Positions 33,494 to 45,600 of a stretch of DNA of 64,000 bases are shown here, piece by piece. Within the stretch, counting starts at the first letter, position 1. Every line of letters begins with the position of its first letter. The notes beneath the pieces were generated by a model. The model was not told the DNA's origin. It did no database searches and was given only the letters and a program-made list of their open reading frames with translations. Origin of the DNA: Endozoicomonas euniceicola (GTDB taxonomy: Bacteria; Pseudomonadota; Gammaproteobacteria; Pseudomonadales; Endozoicomonadaceae); NCBI RefSeq assembly GCF_025562755.1, contig NZ_CP103300.1, forward strand, positions 124,001-188,000, in the 5' to 3' direction. A program made the position numbers and the translations under genes.

Positions 33494-36400
33494 CGGAACA
33501 GCCCCGGATAGCAGACAATAAACCCGTAGACCTTAATGCGTTTCACTTTCCGCTGCATGGCAACCGCCTGATCGAGGCCAGTGCCGGAACCGGAAAAACC
33601 TATACCATTGCCAATCTCTATTTAAGGCTGGTTCTGGGACACGGTGACGGCCATTCCGCACATCCGGAACCACTAAGCGCTGACCGGATTCTGGTGGTTA
33701 CCTTTACCGACGCAGCCACGGCGGAACTGCGTGACCGTATTCGGGCAAGATTGCACGACGCCCGCATGGATTTTATTGCCGGGCAATCCGGTGATAAATT
33801 CATTCAGGATTTGATTAACGACCTTGACCGCCGGGAAGAACGGATTGCCCTGTTACTCGCTGCCGAACGGCAGATGGACGAAGCAGCCGTGTTTACCATT
33901 CACGGTTTTTGCCAGCGAATGCTTAAACAGCACGCGTTTGAAAGCGGTACGCTGTTTACCAGCGAACTGATTACCGATGAAACCAGCCTGCTGCAACAGA
34001 CGGCTGCTGACTTCTGGCGGCGTCATTTCTACCCAGTGGACAAGCCCCTTGCCAGCCTGACCCGTGATCTCTGGAAAACTCCAGCCGACCTTCTGAACAG
34101 TATTCGCAGCTGGCTCGGTAAAAGTAACCTGGAAGTGATTCGGGGCGAATTACCAGACTCTGTTGAGTCCTTTAAACAGACCTATATGGATTCTGTCATA
34201 GCCGTTAAAACGCTGTGGCAACAGGAACGGCAAACCATTGAAGACCGACTGCGCAGTGCCGGACTAAAAAAGCGGAGCAAGGCATTATCCCGCCTTGATG
34301 AGATGAGCCGCTTTATAAACGGTAGTGGCTTACAGCCTTCACTGGGAAGTTCTAAAGACGGCTGGGAAATTTACAGTTCGGAAGCTCTGAAAAAAGACAC
34401 CACCAAGGCCGGCACACCACCTGAACATAAAGTCTTTGAATTAATTGACCAGCTGGTTGCACGACCACTCTCGATCAAAGACGCCTGGAGTGGCATGATC
34501 CGGGATCAGGCGCTGGCAGAGATTCGCACAAAAGTGAGTGAGCTAAAACTCCGGAAACACCAGATGGCCTTTGACGATCTGTTGATCAACCTGGGCAGGG
34601 CGCTGGATAAGGATGTCAACGGTACACTGGCTAATGCTATTCGTGAGCAGTTTCCGGTGGCCATGATCGATGAGTTCCAGGATACCGACCCCCTGCAATA
34701 CCGGATTTTCAGCCAGATATACGGCGATGGTAATGCAAAAGAAGCCGGGTTGTTTATGATCGGCGACCCGAAACAGGCAATTTATGCCTTCCGTGGTGCC
34801 GATATTTTCACCTATATGCAGGCTCGCCAGCAAGTATCCGCTCACTACACGCTGGGCATGAACTGGCGCTCCACCAGCAATATGGTGAGTGCGGTCAATA
34901 CACTGTTCAAGATTGATAATCCGTTCCTGTTCAACGATATACCCTTTTTGCCAGTAGCCCCTTCTCCTAAAGCAGACAACAGTCGCCTTTTGCTGGAAGG
35001 CAAACCCGTTAACGCCTTACAAATCTGGCTGCAACAGGGGGATGAAAAGCCAGTTGTAAGCAACGAGAACTATGAAGCCGCTATGGCTCAGGCAACGGCA
35101 AACCAGATCAACCGCCTGCTGACGGATGCCAATATAAACGAATGCGTCATTGAAAAGGACGGTGAGCAAACACCCTTGCAGGCAGGCGATATTGCCGTTC
35201 TGGTTCGAACCGGACGACAGGGGCTTAAAATCCGTGACGCCCTGAATGAGCAGAATATTGCCTGCGTCTACCTCAGTAACAAAGAGTCTGTTTTCGACTG
35301 TCAGGAAGCTGTTGACCTGCAACGCCTGCTGGCAGCCTGCCTGAGCCCCACCGATGAACGCACACTGCGTTCAGCGCTGGCAACACCACTGCTGGCCCTG
35401 TCAGCATCGGCGCTTGACCAGCTGAACCAGAATGAAGAACTCTGGGAACAACGGGTTGAGGAGTTCTCCCGTTATAAAGAGTTATGGGACCGCTACGGCG
35501 TCCTGCCCATGCTGCGCCAACTGATTCACCAGAACCGTATCGCTGAACGCCTTCTGGGTAGCAGCACCGGTGGTGAGCGACAACTGACTGATTTATTACA
35601 CCTTGGGGAACTGCTGGCGAGCGCCAGTCAGGAACAGGAAACGCCCCACGCACTGCTGCGCTGGTTGACGGAACATAACCAGAGCCCGGACAACAATGCC
35701 GATGAACAACAGCTGCACCTGGAAAGTGAGCGTAACCTGGTAAAAATTGTCACCATCCATAAATCCAAAGGACTGGAATACAATGTCTGCTTCCTGCCCT
35801 TTGCCTGCTCATACAGAGAGACCAAAGAACCGGTTTTTCACGATCTGAAGAAGGGCAGAACCCAACTGGACCTGTCCGGTGATCCGGATGCCGCGGACAA
35901 AGCCGACCATGAACGGCTGGCAGAAGACCTGCGCCTGATGTACGTCGCCATGACCCGGTCGGTGCATTGCTGCTATGTGGGTGTAGCGCCTCTGAAAAAA
36001 GGTAATTCAGGCAAGGACCCCGTGACCGACCTGCACAAAAGTGCTTTTGGCAAGCTGTTGGATAAAGACACCCTCAAGCCATCGGACTTAACCGCCCGGC
36101 TTCAGGCACTGGACGAAGAACATGCGTTTATTGAACTGTCTGAGCCACCGCTGGAGCCACTGCCTGCTTTTCAGCCAGTAGACGACAATACTGAAACACT
36201 GGCAGCAAGAAGTTTTAGTGGTAGCATCGAGAAAGACTGGTGGATGACCAGCTATTCCGCCCTGTCAAAAACAGCGCACTCCAGCTCCGCACAGATCCAT
36301 ACCAGCGCCAGTGATGAACAGCCGGGGATTGATATGGAAGTACAGGAAGAGTCTGCCGCAAAGCCGGAATCTCCAACCGTTGAGCACTCTATTTTTACTT

Positions 36401-37140
36401 TTCCAAAAGGCGCACGACCAGGAACGTTTATGCACACCCTGTTTGAACGACTGACGCCAGTTAATTCAACGCCAGAACAGATGCCGCAGTTTGTCAATGA
36501 ACAGTTGCAGCTGGAAGGGTTAGGAGAAGAGTGGTGCGATACGCTGGTCACCATGCTCACCCACTGTCTGGACGCGCCTCTGGACGGTGAGCATATGACT
36601 TTACGCAGCCTGCCAGAGCGGGCGCGCAAGGTTGAAATGGAATTTTATCTGCCACTGTCTGAACTTAAAGCTCACAAACTGAACATACTATTGCAACGGC
36701 ACGACCCACTGTCAGCCAAAGCTGCGCCCCTCGCTTTCAGCACTCTAAAGGGCATGCTAAAAGGCTTCATCGATCTGGTGTTTGAATATCAGGGACGCTG
36801 GTACGTTCTTGATTACAAATCAAACTGGCTGGGGGAACAGTACAGTGATTACAGTCGCGCCCGTATGGAACAGATGATGATTGAGCATCGCTACGACCTT
36901 CAATACCAGCTCTACAGTCTGGCGCTGCATCGTCTGCTGAAAACCCGATTGCCCGACTACAGCTTTGAACAGCATTTTGGCGGCGTCGTCTACCTCTTTC
37001 TCAGAGGTGTGCAGAGTAATGACAGTGACCGTCACGGAATTTACGACACCCGCCCGAAACAGGCACTGATTGAAGCCATGGACAACTTATTTGCTGGCGA
37101 CTTGTTTGCTGGTGAGTTGTCTACTGGAGAGGACGAATAA
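33490..37140 (+). CDS. recB: Exodeoxyribonuclease V beta chain RecB
   Basis: A 1216-residue helicase-nuclease of the RecBCD repair complex. UvrD-type helicase motifs: ASAGTGKTYTI (Walker A, Lys36), VTFTDAATAELRDRI, IDEFQDTDPLQYRIF, MNWRST, VTIHKSKGLEYN and RLMYVAMTRS. The C-terminal nuclease domain has GFIDLVFEYQG and VLDYKSN, the Asp and D-x-K residues that bind the metal. The two C-terminal repeats FAGDLFAGELS just before the stop are unusual but do not affect known motifs. recC-recB-recD are directly joined here, without the ptrA gene that separates recC and recB in E. coli. Confidence 0.95.
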   Translation: MTEQPRIADNKPVDLNAFHFPLHGNRLIEASAGTGKTYTIANLYLRLVLGHGDGHSAHPEPLSADRILVVTFTDAATAELRDRIRARLHDARMDFIAGQSGDKFIQDLINDLDRREERIALLLAAERQMDEAAVFTIHGFCQRMLKQHAFESGTLFTSELITDETSLLQQTAADFWRRHFYPVDKPLASLTRDLWKTPADLLNSIRSWLGKSNLEVIRGELPDSVESFKQTYMDSVIAVKTLWQQERQTIEDRLRSAGLKKRSKALSRLDEMSRFINGSGLQPSLGSSKDGWEIYSSEALKKDTTKAGTPPEHKVFELIDQLVARPLSIKDAWSGMIRDQALAEIRTKVSELKLRKHQMAFDDLLINLGRALDKDVNGTLANAIREQFPVAMIDEFQDTDPLQYRIFSQIYGDGNAKEAGLFMIGDPKQAIYAFRGADIFTYMQARQQVSAHYTLGMNWRSTSNMVSAVNTLFKIDNPFLFNDIPFLPVAPSPKADNSRLLLEGKPVNALQIWLQQGDEKPVVSNENYEAAMAQATANQINRLLTDANINECVIEKDGEQTPLQAGDIAVLVRTGRQGLKIRDALNEQNIACVYLSNKESVFDCQEAVDLQRLLAACLSPTDERTLRSALATPLLALSASALDQLNQNEELWEQRVEEFSRYKELWDRYGVLPMLRQLIHQNRIAERLLGSSTGGERQLTDLLHLGELLASASQEQETPHALLRWLTEHNQSPDNNADEQQLHLESERNLVKIVTIHKSKGLEYNVCFLPFACSYRETKEPVFHDLKKGRTQLDLSGDPDAADKADHERLAEDLRLMYVAMTRSVHCCYVGVAPLKKGNSGKDPVTDLHKSAFGKLLDKDTLKPSDLTARLQALDEEHAFIELSEPPLEPLPAFQPVDDNTETLAARSFSGSIEKDWWMTSYSALSKTAHSSSAQIHTSASDEQPGIDMEVQEESAAKPESPTVEHSIFTFPKGARPGTFMHTLFERLTPVNSTPEQMPQFVNEQLQLEGLGEEWCDTLVTMLTHCLDAPLDGEHMTLRSLPERARKVEMEFYLPLSELKAHKLNILLQRHDPLSAKAAPLAFSTLKGMLKGFIDLVFEYQGRWYVLDYKSNWLGEQYSDYSRARMEQMMIEHRYDLQYQLYSLALHRLLKTRLPDYSFEQHFGGVVYLFLRGVQSNDSDRHGIYDTRPKQALIEAMDNLFAGDLFAGELSTGEDE

Positions 37141-39173
37141 TGACAAACCATCAATCTCCGGTACTGCAAACCCTGGGGCAGTTGAAAACTGCTGGTTCCA
37201 TCCGTGCGCTGGATTACCAGTTTGCCCGTTTTTTACAGGAAATAGGGGGTGAACCTTTAACGGTTCTGGCAGGCGCACTGGTCAGCCACGAACTGGCCAG
37301 CGGTAATGTCTGCCTGTCGCTGGAAGACATTGAACAGCAAACACAAACACTGTTCGGCGTTGATCCGGATGCGTTACAGCCTCTTAAGGCACTGATAGCA
37401 TCCGGCAACTGGCAGGAGCAGTTATCAGGCTCCCGTCTGGTTTCCGATGGTTCTGAGGGTAGTGTACCAACCCCACTGGTATTGAACCGTAATCGTCTGT
37501 ATCTCTATCGCTACTGGCACTTTGAGCATCAGGTAGCGGAGATTCTGAGAAACAAAACGGCCAGGCTCGTTGAATCTAACACGATCCAGGCTATTCTCGA
37601 CCGGCTGTTTCAGAGAGATTACACCCTGCTATTCAACGGACTTCAGACCGAAACCGATCAACGGGCTGCCATCATTAAATGGCTCGATGTCGTAAAACCG
37701 GATGAACTGGACTGGCACGCTATCGGGCAGACCCTGCAACAGGCCACGTCAGGAAATGACCTGGCCCATCTCGACCAGCTGATTCCCGAACACGCCTGCC
37801 TGAACTGGCAAAAAGTGGCAGCCGCTCTGGCTGCCACCCAGTCCTTCAGTGTTATCAGCGGCGGGCCGGGAACGGGTAAAACGACCACGGTCACCCGGTT
37901 GCTGGCCTTGCTGGTTGAGCTGGAACAGCAAACTAAAGGCAGAGCACCGGTTATACGACTGGTGGCACCGACCGGCAAAGCCGCTGCGCGCCTGACCGAA
38001 TCCATTGGTGGTGCGCTGGAAAAACTGCATTGCTGCGAAACCGTTCGCAACAATATCCCCAGTGAAGCAGGCACTATTCATCGCCTGCTGGGCGTTATCC
38101 CCAACAGCACAGAGTTTCGCCACCACCGGGATAACCCTTTACATCTGGATATTCTGGTGGTCGATGAAGCTTCCATGGTGGACCTGCCCATGATGAATCG
38201 TCTTCTGGACGCTTTACCCGGAGATGCCCGGATTATTTTACTGGGAGATCGTGACCAGCTTGCTTCAGTGGATGCGGGCAGTGTGCTGGGGGATATCTGT
38301 GCGGCGGCAGGCAACACTTATACCGAAAGGCAGCAAAAGCGATTACAGCAGTTAACCGGTTATGACCTCAGAACAGAGCTACCGGAAAGTAATGCCAATA
38401 TTCACGACTGCTTCTGTCTGTTGCAAAAAAGTTACCGGTTCGATGCCTCTTCCGGAATTGGTCAACTGGCAGCGGCAGTGAACGGTGGGAAAGTCAAAAA
38501 TACCAAAGCCGTATGGGAATCCGGCTTTCAGGATATCCGGCGTCACCTGTTGAACGACAGTGGTTATCAAACCATGTTGCAACTCTGTGTTGATCAATAC
38601 CGCCCTTATCTTCAGGCAATAAAAGAAGGCCAGCCAGCCCGGAAAGTACTGGCCGCTTTTAACCGGTTCCGTCTGCTGTGCGCCCTGCGGGAAGGAGCCT
38701 GTGGTGTTGAAGGCTTAAACCTTGAAATTCGCAGCGCCCTCGCCCGGCATCGCCTGATTGAACGGGAAACCCTGTGGTATCCGGGCCGACCGGTTCTGAT
38801 CACCCAAAATGATCATGGACTCGGACTGTATAATGGCGATATTGGCATCACGCTGGCGGGTACAGATGATCGTCTTCGAGTTGTTTTCCAGTTGCCTGAT
38901 GGCTCTCTGAAAGAGCTGCTGCCCAGCCGCTTACCGGCTCATGAAACCGTCTACGCCATGACCATTCATAAAAGTCAGGGTTCCGAATTTGCCCACACGG
39001 CCATGATTCTGCCCGATAAAATCAATCCGGTACTGACCCGGGAGCTCGTGTACACAGGCATTACCCGTGCCAAGAGAATGCTGGAACTGTTTACGACAGA
39101 TGCAGTCTTTAACCAGTCTGTTGCACGACAGACACACCGATCTTCAGGCTTGAAGGAGCGCTTGCTCGCTTGA
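37140..39173 (+). CDS. recD: Exodeoxyribonuclease V alpha chain RecD
   Basis: A 677-residue 5'-3' helicase of superfamily 1B. Walker A is SGGPGTGKTTTVTRLL, Walker B VVDEASMVDLPMM, and the C-terminal helicase motifs include YAMTIHKSQGSEF and LVYTGITRAKRMLELF. The ATG overlaps the recB stop by one base. The last 115 bp of the gene are present again, damaged, at 58974-59085, upstream of the second giant toxin gene. Confidence 0.94.
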   Translation: MTNHQSPVLQTLGQLKTAGSIRALDYQFARFLQEIGGEPLTVLAGALVSHELASGNVCLSLEDIEQQTQTLFGVDPDALQPLKALIASGNWQEQLSGSRLVSDGSEGSVPTPLVLNRNRLYLYRYWHFEHQVAEILRNKTARLVESNTIQAILDRLFQRDYTLLFNGLQTETDQRAAIIKWLDVVKPDELDWHAIGQTLQQATSGNDLAHLDQLIPEHACLNWQKVAAALAATQSFSVISGGPGTGKTTTVTRLLALLVELEQQTKGRAPVIRLVAPTGKAAARLTESIGGALEKLHCCETVRNNIPSEAGTIHRLLGVIPNSTEFRHHRDNPLHLDILVVDEASMVDLPMMNRLLDALPGDARIILLGDRDQLASVDAGSVLGDICAAAGNTYTERQQKRLQQLTGYDLRTELPESNANIHDCFCLLQKSYRFDASSGIGQLAAAVNGGKVKNTKAVWESGFQDIRRHLLNDSGYQTMLQLCVDQYRPYLQAIKEGQPARKVLAAFNRFRLLCALREGACGVEGLNLEIRSALARHRLIERETLWYPGRPVLITQNDHGLGLYNGDIGITLAGTDDRLRVVFQLPDGSLKELLPSRLPAHETVYAMTIHKSQGSEFAHTAMILPDKINPVLTRELVYTGITRAKRMLELFTTDAVFNQSVARQTHRSSGLKERLLA

Positions 39174-39661
39174 GATGAAGCGTGCACATCTCGCCCGTGG
39201 ACAACAGATAGTGCTCACGGGCTAATGTACGAATATCGTCGTCTTCTAATACAATGCGAATGGCAAACCTGCAACATTTTATCGCATAAATGCCTGCGTT
39301 ATTTGGCAGAATCGGTTGTATCGTCTATGCTCCTTAAATTTGAGAGGAGCAACAAAGCCTGATACTGACGGAAAGGATCAGATCACCCCTTTTGCGTTAG
39401 GGTTTACCATGTATTTTTTAATGCCTCATACTAATTTAGGTTTTCACAACCTTGCCTGTGGCAAAGATGAAACTCGCATCTTTGTACTGATAACAATACC
39501 AGACCTGTCTTCAGAACCTGCTTTTTCAAGAGTAAAGCAATACTACATTAAACAACTTATGTCGTATTGCAAAAATTTCAATAAGAAATATGCCAGACTA
39601 CGGATCCAAAAATATAACCCGCTAAAAAGTAATATTTCAGTTATCAAATCTGGAGTTAGTA
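39174..39661. other. Upstream region of the first giant gene
   Basis: 488 bp between recD and the giant gene, repeated with divergence at about 59086-59471. It holds the putative promoter at 39303-39331 and a roughly 330-nt leader. An open frame across 39409-39669 is partly conserved between the copies; its first part shows mostly synonymous differences and its second part mostly replacements, so I do not call a gene. GGAG (39652-39655) lies 6 nt before the ATG. Confidence 0.5.
39303..39331 (+). promoter_or_regulatory. Putative sigma-70 promoter of giant toxin gene 1
   Basis: TTGGCA (39303-39308), a 17-bp spacer, and TATGCT (39326-39331). The same boxes, spacer sequence and flanks are conserved unchanged in the second copy (59214-59242) although surrounding positions have diverged. 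Confidence 0.5.
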
Positions 39662-42600
39662 ATGCCTGATATCATGACTAAAAAAGCCCATTTTTTCACT
39701 ATCAACCCACTATCGGCAGAGCAGGTTGACTACATAAAATTATGGGCAAAAACGAATCCTGATTACGAGATAATAGTATCAGGCGACATAAAACTATCCC
39801 TTAAAAAAAGTATTTACAAACACTTTTTTGATAAAAGCAGACGTGAAGCCATATTATCCGAAGATTTTCTTAAATCGATCAGAATCCGAAATGAAATATC
39901 GGATAAAATAGATGGCATAATAAAGAAAGTATCAGTAAAAAACTACAGAACAGTCATTCAATCCAAGATTAAGCAGCCAGAACTTGGAAAAATAACCAAA
40001 GACTTTGACGCAATAGATCAGTCATTTGAAAAACTTAAAAAAATAGCAAATATAAAGATAAATTATATTGATTTTAATTTAGATAAATACGAAATAGAAA
40101 TGTTAACGCAGAGTGCATTTTTGAGCGACTCACAATTGGCTGAAACCTATCTCAGCCTGAAAAACATGGATATGAATGGGGGAATATTACTTGACAAAAA
40201 CAGTCTGCCTAAATTAAACGAAAGTATATTTCAGGGACTAAGTGACGAAAATTTAGATAAATCAATTCTGGAACGAGCAAAGATAGATCTTATTTTAAGA
40301 AAACTCTACAGCGGTGGAAGCATTGAATCCGTTCAGAAACAGATTAGTTACAGAGATTACCCAGCGATTCCAAGAACTACTTTTGACAAAATAAAAGATA
40401 TCATAGAGAACACAAATTCTGATAATTTATTATTGCCTTTAGGTGAAATAACGCTTAATCAAAATCAGATTCTGCTAGGCAACAATCCGGGAACAGCAAG
40501 CCACAAACCCATCATATTTGCAGCACATCCCAAGTCAGCTTTCTCCATAGAAGCCCGGTCGGAAATTATCACTCTTTATAAGATAATTCACTCCACTGAT
40601 AAAAGTTCCCTAACCTATCGAAAAACGTTTTATATTCTACAAAAACATTTCACAGATAAAGGCATCGCCTTATCCGAAAAAAAAATAAAAGCCATTACCA
40701 GCGCCTTATTCAGCCTTAATTATGCAAATAGCAATGACTACTTTTTTGACTCTGAGTTTTATGGAGCAGAAGCTCTTAAACGTACTGCTAAATATCTAAC
40801 GGATAAACAAACAATCAAATCTATTGACTTTGATGCTTACTCATCAAATACTCCGGAACAAAGTAAAGGGATAAAAGCCTACGACTTTAATAAGTATGAG
40901 TTATTTGGTCGAGCCAGCTACGACAGCCTGATTTACCTTAAAATCGGTTCAGAAGAATTTAGAATCACCGACCGGGATTATTATGAAAACAAATCCATAC
41001 CCGGCCGCAGTGTAATGTATTTCTTAAATCCAGAGGAGAAAGCACTGAATTTGCAGGTATTACAGGGGAAACCTCTCACCAGCATCAATAGAAAAACACG
41101 TATCATTATAACAGGACACAATACCCTGCTAGTTGACTCTGATAGTCAAATAGGTAATGGGGCAACTTCTTTTGAGGGCGAAGTTACAATTGCTGGCGCT
41201 TCACCAGAAATCATTGTAACAGCCTTAAAAAAAATCGCCCCGGAAGGCATGAATGTCAAAGAAATAAACTTCCTGTCCTGCGATCTTGTAAAAGAATTTT
41301 CTAATAACGGAGGTGTCATCCGTGAGGATAGTGACCATTTCATACCACAATTTTTAATGGCCATGAAAAACAATAAAATCAATGCTATAGAAGTTACAGC
41401 ATCCAGCACGGAGGTTACAGCCAGTGCTATAGGAAAAAAAATATTCACTTATACCATGGAAGGTTCAAATAAACGCAAGATGGTCGCCACCCCCTACTCA
41501 GGACGATATACATTCAGACACGATATAGAAAAAGAAAGAATATACTACTACGCAAAACCCGGATTATCTTCTTATGATCCCGACATCAGTGTAATTGATC
41601 CTAAACTTCCCAACAGCAATCTAAGCCCCGGCGTATTCCTGAACAAGAAAATGACACCACCGGGTGAGGAAAAGAACATATTAATCACTAAGCCGGAAAA
41701 AGCCATTTTGGAATTAATGTTGAAAAAGGCTACTTCTGACCGGGTAATCGTCACCAACAAAAACATATATGCTCTTTTACACTTAATAAAACAGCTTAAG
41801 CTTGCTTTCAATTATGCGTCCTATAAAGGCTGGATTGAAGGAATTAAAATATTCCGGCCTTCCCAGCTAACCACAATTACTGCAATCGAACAGGTATACA
41901 CTTCAGATTCAGACAGGGAAGCCGCTTTCCAGCGCATGAAGTCCAGGGTTCAAAACGGTAATTTATTAGAATTTTACCATCTGGATATTCATACATCAGA
42001 AGGCGCCAAGGCACTGAATTACCTTTACCCGGGAGAGTTCGCCCGTATTTCAACATCCTTTGTATCTGGATGTCGAATCAGCCGTTCACCTACTGGTGGT
42101 GATAATTGCAGCAGCAAAACAGAAGAGGCAGTATCAAACCTTAATCTGTTATCAGGCCCCGACACTGAGCTCAGGATAAACAGCGCAAATACTGATATCG
42201 CCCTGGTCGACACCTCACAGGATGAACAGCTGGCTGAATTCCAGCAGCAATACGTCAAAGCCCGTCGGGAAGAAGCCCGGATCGAACTAAAAACACACAG
42301 AGGTTACCATGGTCTGATTGCTCTGGACGAAGCCTCGTTCACTCTGGCAAAAAACAGGGCAATGGCAGCAGGGGATGAGAAAACCAGTGCTTTTCTACTG
42401 AAAGCCACTGCCTCTTGCGGTTTGGTACTACTTACTCCTGAGACTCAGGTTAAACCTGCCATAGAGGCTGGCCCTGACAACCCGATCACCCTGTTTGGAC
42501 GGGGTGAAAGCCTGAATGCCAAACTCATTGTTGACCTGATCAATGAACTCACACCAGAGGGTAAAATTACTCAGCTGACGTTAACCGGAATGACGGTTGA

Positions 42601-45600
42601 CAGCTTGCAAGAGGGCAGCAAAAGCCTCGATGAAATAATGCGCTTTATTGCCAACATCCCTGATGGAGCCCAGGTCGATACACTGGTAATTCAGCCATTG
42701 ACCACTGAAGCAGAACCCATTAAACAACTGGCACAACGTATTAAAAGTCTTCTGTCCGATATTACTCCTTCCATCAAAAATCTCACTGTACGCCCTGATA
42801 ATAATGAGAGCCCCGGCCACCCTGTTTTGTTGAATGCCGCACTACTACATCCAATCCCAAAAATAATCCATTTCAGCATTATTAACCCGAATAATCACAA
42901 GCACCTCCTTGATCACCTGAAGATATGGTCCGATATAAACCCAACTCATACGTTAAGGTTATGGTATAGCGATGAATTTTTACTACGAAAGGCTCTTTAT
43001 AAAGCCCTATTTACTAGTTTAAAGGAAGAGATACCTGACAGTGGTTATCCTAATTCATACAGTTCTTTTAAAGAAGGTATATGGGAACTAATCAATACAT
43101 TTGAAAAATATAATACAGACCAGCCACTTGAAGAAAGACTGGAGTCTTCGTTTTCACCAGAGATCAAAGAAAATGTTATATCTGAAATAAACGAAGGTAG
43201 TGAATTCATAAGAAAGGCTAGCTTAATAAAAAATGTAAAACCTGTTGAATTCTCTAGCACTGAAGTCTGGAGAAATAATTTTTCTGATATAATACAGACA
43301 AGTCTATCCCTGTCTGACTCTTGGTTAGCAGAAAGGATTATAGGCCTTAATGCAATTTCCATAGAAGGGGGGCGTTATTTTGACACCGATTTGCTCCCGA
43401 AAATTAACCGAAGGATATTCTTAAAACGGAGAATACCTGACAATCCAGCTTCAGAATCAGAATCAGAATCAGATTCAGAGCAAGATCCAGATTCAGATTC
43501 AGATTTAGAAGAACAGAGGAATAGAAGCTCATTAGAAGCAGTCATAATACTTGAAATACTTAAAAAACTTCACAGAGAAAACATAATATCAAATCCACAG
43601 AACTACTTAGACCAGAAAACAGAAACATCCGTTTCACAAAATGAACTATCTAATATAAAAAGCGCTGTAAACACTAACAACTATAAAAGCTTTTTTCTGA
43701 AAATTAGTGAGGCAAAAATTTCAAACAATATGTTGAATATTGGAGACAAAGGTAGAGAAAGACTTCGGCAACCTTTAGTGTTGGAGGCATTACCAAATTC
43801 TCCAATAATCAGCGCTATTATCAGAGAAACCCTTTCAATCTACGGAATTGCATCAAAATATAGCAACGCAGCCATGACTGCAGAAGATATTCATTTACAT
43901 ATAAAAGAAGAGCTTCTAAGTTATTACAAATTCAACAGGAACATTTCATTAAACGACACCAGCCTCAACAAAATAACACTGGCAGCGTTCAACCTGGTCA
44001 TGGGTTCTATGGCTGAATACAGCACCAGCAATGAACTCATGAGCAGAAAAGCTTTTGAGCGTGCCGCAAGAAGTGGCGTATTCAATGTTGGTTTCATCGA
44101 ATTCTACAGTTCTGATAGTCCATCATCCAACACAGAAATAAAACCTTACAGCTTTAACAAATTAGAAATTTTTGGAAGTATTTCATACGACAGTCTTATA
44201 TTTATTGACCTGAATGTAGAAGGAGATTTAAGACAAGCCGGTTTCGAAGCTTATATCAATTCCTCCCTGCCTGAAGATAGTGTTCTTTATCGCTGGGATT
44301 CGAAGAGATTACGGATTATAAGAGGGAATAAATTTACAAACATTGGCAAAAAGACAAAAGTAATTATTTTAGGACATGGTCAGCCTGCAGAAACAGATAG
44401 CGACTCAGAAGAAACAAGCAAGTTTAGAGTTGAGAATTTTTCTTCGGAAGAGTTAGCTGATCTTTTGGCAGAGATAATACCTGAAAAAACCACATTAAAA
44501 AACATATCTTTTTTGGTTTGTGACAGTGCTGAGTCAGTTAGTGACTTTAATGGTGTTTTTGGTCAGAACCAGACTGCGTATCTGCCTGATTTTTTAAGAC
44601 GCCTGGCTGAAAAAGGAATTTATACTGTCACAGCAACCGCAACAAACCGTACTGTATCAGCCGGCAATTTTTATAAACATAGATATGCTTTAGCAAGAAA
44701 ATATAAAAACCAAGACACAGGTGAGCTATCAGAACAAAATTCTTATGTGCCACTACCGGAATTAACACGTTATGTTTTTACTCTGGATCCTGACAGCAAG
44801 AGGGTTAACTACCGGTCAAAAATTGGTTTAGCCTCTTACAAACCAGACATTTCACTCATTGATGAAACATTACCTGATAGCAATCTTTATCCAGGTGTAT
44901 TTCTGACTAAGTGGCATCCATCAAAAACTGAAGACAGGAGCTACCTGTATGTATCGATCAAAGATTTTGTTAAACACGCGTTAGATAGTACTACAAAGGT
45001 CAAGTACATTGTTTACGCAAACGATAACATCGACATTATCGAAAGGTTGCTTAAAGCACTCAAATTCACTGAAAATGCTTCAACCTATAAAAACTGGCTT
45101 AATTTATATAAAAACCGCTACCCTACTCAGATAGAGGAGTTAAAAACAGCCATTGAGGAGTATCACACCGAATCTGAAAAAGAGGCTGCCTTTTTAATAC
45201 TCAGGAAAAGAGTATATGAAGGGCAGTTTTTTCATATTTACCATCTTGACCCTACCACAAATACCGGTGCCTCAATCCTGAACTATCGATACCGGAAACC
45301 ATTTTATAATATCCTCCTGAATGATGATAAGCTTTCCTGCCACGACAGACGCTCCAGACGCTCCCCAACCAGTAGCAGCTGTAATAGCCGAACCCGTGAG
45401 ATCGCCTATGCCCTGGGATTACTCTCCGGTCCGGACACCCAGCTGCACGCGAGCGCGGATATCGACATTGCATTGATGGACACCTCAGACAATCCCCGGC
45501 AGGCTTTATTACAGCAGGAGTATAATGACATCCGTCGGCAGGAGGGCAGAGCCGAAGCTGATAAACGACGAGGAAGACATAACTTCATCGGTGCCGATGA

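Noticed and set aside
39316..39669. 117-codon frame upstream of the first giant gene, partly conserved in the second copy
   Set aside because: It starts with TTG inside the promoter spacer; differences between copies are synonymous in the first part but mostly amino-acid changing later, and the second copy ends early. Conservation is explained by the duplication.
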